Origin: Dermanyssus gallinae
Taxonomy: Eukaryota; Arthropoda; Arachnida; Mesostigmata; Dermanyssidae
Direction: 5' to 3'
Length of the DNA stretch: 64,000 nucleotides
Assembly: GCA_003439945.1 (NCBI GenBank)
Contig: QVRM01004780.1
Coordinates: 186,001-250,000, forward strand
Shown: one piece after another, positions 55,449 to 64,000 of the stretch
Numbering within the stretch: the first letter of the stretch is position 1
Layout of the letters: each line of letters begins with the position of its first letter
The notes under the pieces: generated by a model
What the model was told of the DNA's origin: nothing
Seen by the model: only the letters and a program-made list of their open reading frames with translations
Database searches by the model: none
Program-made: the position numbers and the translations under genes

Positions 55449-55660
55449 CACTGCGGGAATGCAGGTCGATGTGCGCGTCGAAGGTGAAAAACACTGGTTA
55501 ACGGGTCTGAAAATCTGGAATACTTGCGTCTGAGCACTAGGGATCAGCTTGTACACTTCATTTGTTGAGTAATTTGCTCTACCATGTTGCAAATGACGAG
55601 ATTTTCGGTGATTTTTGGGAGCTCGAAGAAACACGTCCGATCATCAACAGATCCCAGACA

Positions 55661-57051
55661 CGATAGAAACATTCTTTGGAACAAGATGATTGAAGGTGGA
55701 TTAGGACAGAAATGGGTCAGTATGTTTAAAGAAATATATGACAGGAGCTACATCTTTGCAAGAATCGGGTCGAACTCATCTGATTTCTACAGATTGAGGA
55801 AAGGACTTCGACAGGGATGTCCTTGCTCTGTGTCACTGTTTTTACTGTACATTGAGGAGGTGGCACGACATGTGTATGAATCGAATCTTGGTTTTAAAAT
55901 GGTATATGCTAGAGGTGATGATATAGTATCCCTCCGACCGTGTGTCCTGTTGTTTGCAGACGATATGGTGATTTTAGCGGAAGGTGTTGACCAAATGCAG
56001 ATAATGCTAACAATATGCGGAGAAACGGCGAAAAATATTGGACAGGAGTTCAACGAAAATAAATGTGCAAATGTAATATTTTCCGGAGATATCAGAGAGA
56101 TGCCGCTACAGATTCAGGGAAAAGAAATAGAATATAAAATCGCATACAAATACTTGGGAGTTATAATAGAAAACAGTCCAGATATTTTTCACGCTGAGCA
56201 TGCAATAAGAAGAGAACGAGCTGAAAATGGACAAAAGATTGTAAGAAAGAAGGCTTTGTGGAGTTGCAATAGATTCATGGTGACTAAAGAGCTTTGGAAA
56301 AGCATGTTTGTGCCAACAGTGACGTACGCTAACGCTATTGTGAGTTTAGACGCAAGCATGGTAAATAGATTGGACACAATACAACGTGCAGTTGGCCGAC
56401 ATGCAATGCAATGTAGGTATACGAGTACATGTGCAGCACAATTTATCGAAGGGGAATTCGGAGTCTCCAGCTTCTGGGCAAGGAAAGCACAAGCTAAGAT
56501 ATCGTATGAAAGCCGTCTAAAAAACACACTCGCAAGTGAGGAAGAACAAAACTGGGCGACCGAACTGCTCACAGCAAAACTAAGCGAAACAAATACAAGC
56601 AAATGGGATAGGCGTCTAAAGTTCCTTGAACGCAAATTTAAGTGCAATACGATGGATTTTGAAGAACACGAGGTGATAACAAATAAACAGATAACCAAAG
56701 ATGTGAAGAAGAAAATTGACAAAACAGCCGAAGAAAGGTGGAGAGAGGATATGGAGAGAAAGACATCCTTGCAATTGTACAGGCAACAAAAAAAAGAATA
56801 CGGCCGAAAAGATATCATTTATTCGAACTCGCAAGCGTCCGGTCTGTTCGCTGACTGCAGGGCAGGTATGCAACACCCGACTGCTGGCGGCCAGATACTC
56901 GGAAATTGAGACCGTTCGGTGTAGAGCGTGTGATATAGAAGAAGAATCTATCGAACATATCGTGCTGAAGTGCGACGAGCTAGGAGGAGTGAGAACAGTG
57001 TCCCTAGCTGAGGCATTAGGTTTCGGTGATAAACCATTATGGCAAGAGTAA
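55661..57051 (+). pseudogene. LINE-A ORF2, 3' part: RT palm, thumb and C-terminal Cys/His cluster
   Basis: Resumes after the nested element with RNILWNKMIEGGLGQKW, then RLRKGLRQGCPCSVSLFLL (motif B), CVLLFADDMVILAEGV (catalytic motif C), AYKYLGVIIENS, a long basic helical region, and the C-terminal CRACDIEEESIEHIVLKC. A loss of 2 bases near 56868 (ggtatgcaacaccc for ggtatgctcaacaccc) shifts the frame. The last codons are read in the third frame to about 57051. The 3' UTR to 57345 is AT-rich. Confidence 0.88.
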
Positions 57052-57345
57052 ATGAAACCAAACGCAGGCTAGGGAAATGGCACAGATTGTAAGGAACTAT
57101 GGAAAGACGCGCCGCTAAAGCAAACTATTGTGTAATTAGGTAGTAATATAACCATCGTGATAATCCAATTAATATTATGAATGCACGACAGACGAGGATA
57201 TTTGTTAAAATACATATAATTATACCATAGCAATAATATACAACTATATACGAAGCCAGCAGCACGCTGTATGACATACTACACAGCGAGCGCATCTGAT
57301 TCAAAAGATATTCCATAAGGAATGGTAAATAAAACTCATATATAT

Positions 57346-57350
57346 ATGAA
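57346..57350. other. Target-site duplication of LINE-A (right), ATGAA
   Basis: Matches 47024-47028. Confidence 0.85.
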
Positions 57351-58560
57351 CGAGGGCTAGTGCTGTGTTTGCTGCCGCTTCCAGTGCCGCTTCACGGTGA
57401 GCTGTCATGAGTAAGGCTAGGTCGTCAGCATAGGCAAGGGTCTCGAATCCGTCGGAAAGGGAAAGCCGCAGGACTCCGTCATACGCCAAGTTCCAAAGAA
57501 CAGGGCCCAGAACGGAGCCCTGCGGCACACCCTCGGTAACCTCGTAGGTGGCATTGCCTAGAAGGAGGGCGCGATCCGATGAGTATAAGGGTATGATACG
57601 CCGGAGATAGGCAAATATACCACGTTTCTGCAGTGTGTCTAGTATGGTGTGCCAGTTAAGTGTGTTAAAAGCATGTCGTACGTCAAGAAGTATAAGTAAT
57701 ACAAATGAGCGGGTCTTAAAAGATGCCTCTAATTCCTCTTTCGCGCGGCAGAGTACCTGGTCAACAGGCCCCAGGGTAGACCGGCCTGCCCGGAAGGCGA
57801 ACTGACTGTCCGAGAGGGTTTGCGTGACTTCGGTGTCGGCGTTGAGTCTTTAAGACGTGCTCAGCGAGTTTACCCGCCGCATCATGTAAGCAAATTGGTC
57901 GGTGAGAAGAAGAGCCGGAGCTGGGCCCCGGTTTTGGGATCAGCGCAAGGTGGGCACGTTTCCATCCTATCGGGAATGTGCCGTCTTTTAAAAGGCGCGT
58001 GTAGAAGTTCGCCAGCAGTCTCGGGTGCTGGTTAACAAATATTCTCACGACTTCTGAGGGTACACAGTCTGAGCCTGGGGTCTTGCCGGAGGCTAGGCGC
58101 TCAGCGGCTCACAGTATTTCCTCCTTCGCAACTGGAAGAATGGAGTTGGAACCGACTAAGATCTCTTTGGGAGCTTGCGCTGCCTGATGCGGGAATAAAG
58201 CTGCAACTAGTTCAAGCGTTCTGCCAAGTGGAAGGGCGGGGAAGAGGCGGGCAGCGGAGTTTGCCCGTGACAACCCGATACGGACGACCCTACGGGTCGA
58301 GCTCCACCGCCTCTACTAGCTCCCTCCAAGACTCAACCTTAGCGCGGGAAAAGGTGAATCTAAGCGCGCGCCGTGCTTCTCTGTAGTTGCGTCCGTGCTC
58401 GAGAACTAGTTTCTCTGCTGCGATAAGTGATTGTTCGAGGTCACCGCGGCGCCGCCTGCATGCAATACGCGAACGAGTCCGGGTTAGCATCCGGTTGGTC
58501 AATCCGAGCTTTCTGCTATGCGAGCTCAAAACCCCCAAGAGATTCTTTGCTGAGGCACCT
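57351..58560 (-). mobile_element. R1-like LINE, 5' part of split element (minus)
   Basis: Minus strand from high to low: pre-RT region LTRTRSRIACRRRRGDLEQS, NYREARRALRFTFSRAKVE, SWRELVEAVELDPWGRPYRV; RT finger WKRAHLALIPKPGPSSGSSS and HRPICLHDAAGKLAE; FDTLAGRSTLGPV-like remains; VPQGSVLGPVLWNLAYDGVL (motif B); ETLAYADDLALLMTAHRE (catalytic motif C); AAANTALALVH. It then continues at 47023 beyond LINE-A. Several frameshifts make it a relic. Confidence 0.88.
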
Positions 58561-58564
58561 AACG

Positions 58565-59440
58565 GACCAATTTAGTCTAGACGAAGTCAATACTTTCCCT
58601 GCTTGTCTACAAAACAACAAAACATTCGGGCCAGCTCTTGTGAGGGATCAACAAACACTTTTCTGCAGGATCTATTGGTGCCCATATGGTAGTCTCTTTT
58701 CAACAAATACCACTCTGAGGGCACTTTGCCAGCCAAGCTGTATAAATGCCTTCTTAAGGTAATCCTTAGTTTTTCAAACTTTTCTCAAGCATGCTCACAA
58801 AGAGCCTTACGAATTTCCTGACAACAATGGCTGTTTTCTAGAATGAGTAGCATGGCTTCAGAACTGGTCGTTCTATTACCTGAGCCTGTGAAATACCTCT
58901 TGAGTAGAGCACGATCCTATTAAACCGGGAAACTTCTTATGTTCGAGCTTTTTATTGATTTGAAATCTGTGTACAACATCGTACCCCGTGATATTGTCTA
59001 ATAAGCTAGAGCAGGCTGGAGTTAGACTATAAATGTTCATTCTACTCAGTGTACTTCTGATGGCTCACAAATCATTCTCAATGCATGATCAGACGAGTGG
59101 GCATACGCAAGGCGACAATTTTACCCCATTATTATTCATAGCGTTGCTCAGCGATCTGCCACGCACTGTGAATGAGTGGCATTCAACAGTAATTATCCTG
59201 CTCTACACAGATGACTTGATGTTATTTTGACGAATTCGTATTGACCTACACACTGCGCTTCAAAGATTTTTCGCTGAATGGCCTCAGTGCTAATGTGTCA
59301 AAAACAAGAGCTCTTTTGTTTGTCTCGAATTTACGGCGAGCAGCTACAGTCCGTGGAAAGCTTTTGCTATCTCAGAGTAATTTTCTCATCTTGAGGTGCA
59401 ACCTTTTAACAGTATCAATCATATTTATTTTACTCCAACA
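58565..59440 (+). mobile_element. LINE RT relic (plus)
   Basis: Plus-strand, frame-broken RT: DEVNTFPACLQNNKTFGPA (pre-finger), SYYTG/LFIDLKSVYNIVPRD near 58945 (motif A), GHTQGDNFTPLLFIALLSDL near 59100 (motif B) and ILLYTDDLMLF near 59195 (catalytic motif C, Y-T-D-D). The sequence changes to another family at about 59455. Confidence 0.7.
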
Positions 59441-59454
59441 GAATAAGTGTATAT

Positions 59455-60430
59455 TCTGACGTCTGCCAAGCAATTCTCTCTGCGGGCAGTCAACATTCAC
59501 ATAACTCACCACATTCTAAAAAATGTTAAAATATGCTTCGCTGCCCCTGAACAGATTCTATCACGGGTTCTCCGTAAGGCTGCAGACGCTATGGCAATCG
59601 CACCGACTCTTGAGTATATCATCAATCTCTTCATCAGAACAGGAGTATGTCCCATGTCCTAAAGCTTTACTGTGTGATTCCATTGTTCAAAGGCGGGAAT
59701 CGTCTGTGCCGAGACAACTACAGACTTGTCAGCATTCCCGCGCCAATATTGAAGGTTTTTATTAAACAGTTTAGAAATTTGTTTAAGGACATAACTTCCT
59801 ACTTGGTAGGCAGTTTGGGTTTCGACCCAAGGTGCCGACGGTTGTATCTTTAAAGGATCTGTAATGAAAACTTTATCAGATTGGTGTGCGCATTTATCTC
59901 CCAGTGACGCCAAGTTGTCCAAATTGGACAATCCGTTTCTCATATAGAAAATATATCAATTGGAGTGGCTTAGGAAAGCATCAGTGGTCTTCTATTGTTT
60001 AATATGTTTGTTGCCGATACTTTTAATATTCCGAAACATGCTAAACCTTATTTGCTGACGACACAGCGGTCTAATCGTGGGCGCCTTTCCCGAACAGGTT
60101 GAGGCAATAATTCGCGAGGATATTGTGAATTGGTAAAAAACAGGAGTTGTTCAATTGAAATAAAAAAAAATTATTTAAAAAAAAATCCAAGAAGCCAAAC
60201 AACAATTAATCCTGAAACGTTTGCATGCGGTCGCACGCTTGATATACTAGCTAAAACGAAGTTCCCGGGTATTGTTCTTGACGAACATCTGGCGTTCTAG
60301 ACGCATGAGAAACATGGCAGGAAAAATTCTCAGTAGCGTAGCCGCCATATGCCGCACTCGAAAAATCCCTCTCCGCCAATGCCTCACGGCAATGTACCAG
60401 TAATGTACAGAGTCATTGATCTGCCAGAGA
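59455..60430 (+). mobile_element. Decayed 5'- and 3'-truncated copy of the nested CR1-like LINE (plus)
   Basis: Clear homologue of 51208-54096 in the other orientation: AEQFSLQPVNVHRIHHLL-like start (here KQFSLRAVNIHITHHIL), APEQILSRVLRKAADA, VIPLFKGGNRLCRDNYRLVS, a degraded palm, FADDT-like residues near 60055, and SVAAICRTRKIPLRQCLTAM near 60340-60400. Many indels, including a large loss between motif A and motif B. The same family therefore has been present here for a long time. Confidence 0.85.
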
Positions 60431-63400
60431 CAATGAAGGAAGTTAACTGTGACACTTCGAGGCCAAACAATGGTGCACACTATCAGACAAAGTTAAAACT
60501 TGGAAGTAGTTATAGTAGTAGTAGAGTCAAACCAAGAACTAGACATAATACAGGAAATATTTGTAGCCCACGTGCGCCGGCTAAAGCAGTAGAGATGGCC
60601 AATTATTTAGGCAAAATTATACCACAGGTTCAGAGGCAGGTGCCCTACGCGTTGCCGATTTGACGCAGATCCACCTTGGGCAAACGCTTACTGACGTCGG
60701 TCACGGTAGTCGAACTAATACCGAAACTCTTAAATAAATGGGTGCTTTCTAGATACAAGGTTATATACGAGCCGTAAAAAGCCTAAAGAGCATAAACATC
60801 GGGGAGACAAACGGAACTCAAAAAGCGTGCATATCGAGGAGCACTTTTGACGTTTGAAGAGGTAACCTGGAAGAGTTAAGTTTCTTCTTTTACTCTTTTA
60901 GTGGAGTTATTAGAGAATTAATAGGTTATAGGAGAATTAAATCAACCTCAGAGGACCAGAGAGAAAAAAATGAATAAAAAGTAAACTAAAATATCAATTA
61001 TCAGTAACGAAACACCACTAGGTCATTGCGAAGTGATTGCAGGACTAATGCGCAAAACCTTTATTTTTTCATCATCAGGTTGTTTTATTGACATGCTCTT
61101 TTACATTGCCCCCGCATTTAATGCGATTTCAAAGTTGAGAGTAAATCCCATCGCACTCACAAGGGAAATACAAAAGTCTTACCTACTAGATCAAGTACAC
61201 TAAGAACTTCTACAAAAAATACTACAGCTAATATATTTGTTTAGAGGCTAAATGAAGGCCCTCACGAGGTGGATATTTTTTTTACAATTCTGAATGATGA
61301 TCTCGCTTGACAACATAGATCCCTCAAAGTGCGCGTCGTGTCATGAAATATTTTATTAATCATCGTAATGAAGACGCCAGCGCCACTAGCGGTAGAGACG
61401 TTTTATCTACTGCGCTGAACGACGCCAAGCGCGCAGTAACGCGCGATCAGCTTACGGAGCTGATTGCAGTAAATTGCAATCTAACTAAGTAGCGATTAAT
61501 TAAGTACGCACGTTTAAAACTAGGCGTTTTATTGGCTAAATACTCAAGTGCAGATATGAGCCTCCTAAACACTGCCTTAATCAGTTGAGATATTAAGTTA
61601 AGGAGAGCGATATCACATGTCATTGAGTCAAAGAGAGCGATATCACGTCATCACTAAAAACCACTGTATACAACTTACTGGCCAGGCTTGACAGCATAGA
61701 ATAGTGCTTGGGGTTTGGCTTTGATATATTCTCCTCATTTCTGCTGCTAGCCATTTACGCTTAGTAATAGTTTCGGAACACATAGTATTTCCGTCGGGCG
61801 TAGGACCCGGCAAAATCCCTTGGGCCTTCCCTTGCACTTCGAGCGCACGAGAGACAGCGCCGCTTAAGGCTTTAAGGCCGCTAACCTCCTTTTCGCAACC
61901 ACAAATATATGAATCTACAGTCCAAGTTTCAAGACGATGCGCACGCGTGTAAAAACGCGTTGTCAGTGGCGTTCCGACTGCGCTTAAAGGCCCGCTGCAC
62001 TTTTGCGCGATAAACAAAAACCCTTACCTGGCACTTTAAAGGACAATAACAACCTACCTCATACTTAAAATAACGATTGGTACGAACAGGGATGTTGTAT
62101 GATTCTTTTATTAAAGTAGAGTAAAGAAGTAACTGGAATAAGCGGCGTGCACACACGGACACCACTGCAGGAAACTCGTCTGCATATGTGGGCCAGTAGT
62201 GTCGTCTCGTCATCCTCTGACCGACCGGGAACTGTCTATGCAAATACTTCAAACAAAGGGGAGAGGGAGTCAACACGGGACTGGCTTCTTCTTCAGAGGC
62301 TGAAGGGATGCACATAGTGCAGCGATTATTTGCCACCGATTTTGATGTACATGTGTATTTAAAATATAGGGTATATTTCCAAGTGATTTTGGTTTGAAGA
62401 GAGCTCTGGCCTTTGTAAGCGTCTGGTTAAGCAGGTCTTTATTCTCAACTGGCGTAGCATTCTTGAAAAGACGCAACGCCATCAGGGTCCCAGTGATTGG
62501 CTTGTCGTCATCTCGCGATGAATAGGGAGAGAACCGCCCTGACCTCTTCCTGGTCTCGCCGCCAATGCCCTGGGATTAGCAGGTCATCTTCCTCCTTGTA
62601 TCATTGTCAGACACCAAGCCACCAAGGTACGCAAAGGACTCTCCTCTAGAATGGTAGTCACGAGAAAGTTCACCTTAGTGTAGGCTGCTAACGCCCCTAC
62701 CAGTAACTGCCCCAGCGCGTTTCATAATAGGATTTCTTAAAAACGCAATACCCCATATGGTCGATAAAAACCTTTCTTACCGATGTTGAGAAATAAATCG
62801 ATAAAAAGAAACTACACAATTATACTAAATTAAGCTGAAGTTACGTACGTAAACAAATCTAAATGCTGCAAACAGCTCTTGTGACGAAGGTTCGGTACGC
62901 CGGACTCGATATTTATACATACATGGCCTAATATTGATATGCGAATGACTATCGTATCATTAAAGGATGTTCGTAGTTTATCGTACAAGCGTGTTCCACT
63001 CTAAGTGAGTAAGAAACAAGTATGGTTTATTTGATTTGGTGGTTTATTTTCCTTAATGAAATCTCTGTGACGCAGTGTAATAAGAATATGTACGCTTAGA
63101 GTTTGGTACTCTGGGTTGAAGTAGGGTCCGAGAAAATATCAACTCAATATACAACTGGCCACTCCGTCATTTCCTCTACATTGAGCGTATGACTACATTT
63201 GCTTAAACATACTCAGCAAGCATGTAGTGAAAATGTATAAATATACATATTTGTATATATGTGGATCCCAATGAACCTTTCCGTTACTGACACCAGTTCA
63301 ATTTGTAACTAATATATATATATATATATATATATTGTGAAAGAAATCAAATTAACGCATTTGCTATCCCACATTGACATCGTTTGTTTTATATATTTAT

Positions 63401-64000
63401 ATAAAACAAAATCTGGTTAAGGTTTTTGTTATCCTATGTAGAGTCTGGTTAGCAGCCATTTCACGTAAGATACGGCTGGTGACACTTATCACACAGCTTG
63501 CTCACTCTTTTACCATCATATTGAATCACCAGACCATCGTATCAAATCATCGTACAATGCTGACACCTGCCTCAAGGCAACTTACAGAGACACTCGGGGT
63601 ATTCACAAAAAGTATCGGTATGGCTGTTTATACCTTCTGTCATACATAAGACGTTAAAAGATTGTGTCATATAGTAGTAGCCTCGACATCCACGTGTTGT
63701 GTGATTCCGTAATTATTATCCTTTGCTATCGATTGTAATTCATTTAGTCTGCTCCAACACAGTTTATGTCACGTATACTTGTTTCATTCTCGTCGAACGC
63801 CACAAAAAGTTTATGACTTCTGTTTTAGTATGTATACAGGTTCCGGAGGAAGGTTTCCAATCCGTCGGCTACGCTTAGAGAATATCCAGCAGGACCTGAC
63901 TGAACGTTGGCTTTGCGCCTTCAAGTAAAGACTGAATACGACGCTTAAACGCTGCTTAAGACGTCGCGCATCAATCGTTAATTTAGATCTGATATAATGC
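60431..64000. other. No recognisable gene; (TA)n at 63311-63336
   Basis: AT-rich sequence. Open minus-strand frames at 61643-62017 and 61929-62336/62270-62482 show no family I can name. A short TA repeat lies at 63311-63336. Confidence 0.5.

Larger units (their letters stand above)
51016..55660 (-). mobile_element. CR1-like LINE nested in LINE-A, nearly intact
   Basis: Inserted in antisense, with CGATA at 51011-51015 and 55661-55665 as short target-site duplications. The 3' end carries four ATATC-type units ('catatcatatcatatcata' on the minus strand), the short-repeat tail typical of CR1-like LINEs, with no poly-A. ORF1 is frameshifted once; ORF2 is intact. A 5'-truncated, decayed relative is at 59455-60430. 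The element must be younger than both LINE-A and the R1-like host. Confidence 0.92.
47029..57345 (+). mobile_element. LINE-A, full-length CR1-like LINE interrupted by a nested LINE
   Basis: Bounded by 5-bp ATGAA duplications and ending 'aataaaactcatatatatat'. Without the nested element (51016-55660) and one TSD copy it is about 5.67 kb. ORF1 encodes PHD, coiled coil and SGNH domains; ORF2 encodes an APE-type endonuclease and RT with FADD at 55952-55963. Defects: TAA at 47990, TGA at 50874, a 2-base loss near 56868, and the nested insertion. The two truncated copies (802-3719, 39979-42928) are older, more decayed members. CR1-like placement rests on the PHD-SGNH ORF1 and is inference. Confidence 0.9.

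Noticed and set aside
61643..62482. Possible host exons on the minus strand
   Set aside because: No recognisable domain and no consistent pair of splice signals identified by eye.

Overview
The window is eukaryotic. Its only recognisable host gene has seven exons with clean GT/AG splice signals, separated by introns of 1 to 8 kb. Almost everything else is decayed non-LTR retrotransposon (LINE), with a few DNA transposons, a tRNA-derived SINE and AT-rich microsatellites. The LINE families (CR1-like with PHD and FP25K-like ORF1 proteins, R1-like, R4/Dong-like) and the CD36-type gene suggest an arthropod. A chelicerate such as a tick is plausible but not proven. There is no bacterial gene, CRISPR array, rRNA or intact tRNA gene.

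Host gene: on the minus strand, seven exons of a CD36/SCARB-type class B scavenger receptor run from 44380 down to the stop codon at 21554 (44152-44380, 36013-36252, 34745-34920, 32984-33167, 28586-28790, 24926-25039, 21554-21685). Together they cover most of a CD36 protein, from the N-terminal membrane segment to the C-terminal membrane segment. The exon with the start codon was not found. The introns are filled with LINE relics.

Segmental duplication: 1-8967 and 39178-47022 are two near-identical copies of one block, about 39 kb apart and in the same orientation. Each carries a LINE C-terminal fragment, a 5'-truncated LINE-A, a Tc1/mariner relic, a tRNA-derived SINE, one CD36 exon, a fold-back element and an R1-like fragment. 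The second CD36 exon (4938-5166) therefore probably opens a tandem paralogue that continues off the left edge. Copy 1 later gained an R4/Dong-like LINE inside an AAT microsatellite and lost parts of two inverted repeats.

Transposon nest: at 46.4-58.6 kb an R1-like LINE (minus) was split by a full-length LINE-A (plus, 47029-57345, TSD ATGAA). LINE-A was in turn split by a nearly intact CR1-like LINE (minus, 51016-55660, TSD CGATA). LINE-A has an ORF1 with PHD finger, coiled coil and SGNH esterase domains, and an ORF2 with endonuclease and reverse transcriptase. The CR1-like insert has the only uninterrupted endonuclease-RT ORF in the window (962 aa).

The rest of the window (9-21 kb, 22-24 kb, 26-32 kb, 36-38 kb, 58.5-60.4 kb) is a patchwork of older R1-like, CR1/L2-like and R4/Dong-like fragments plus a Ty3-like gag relic. 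The last 3.5 kb holds nothing I recognise.
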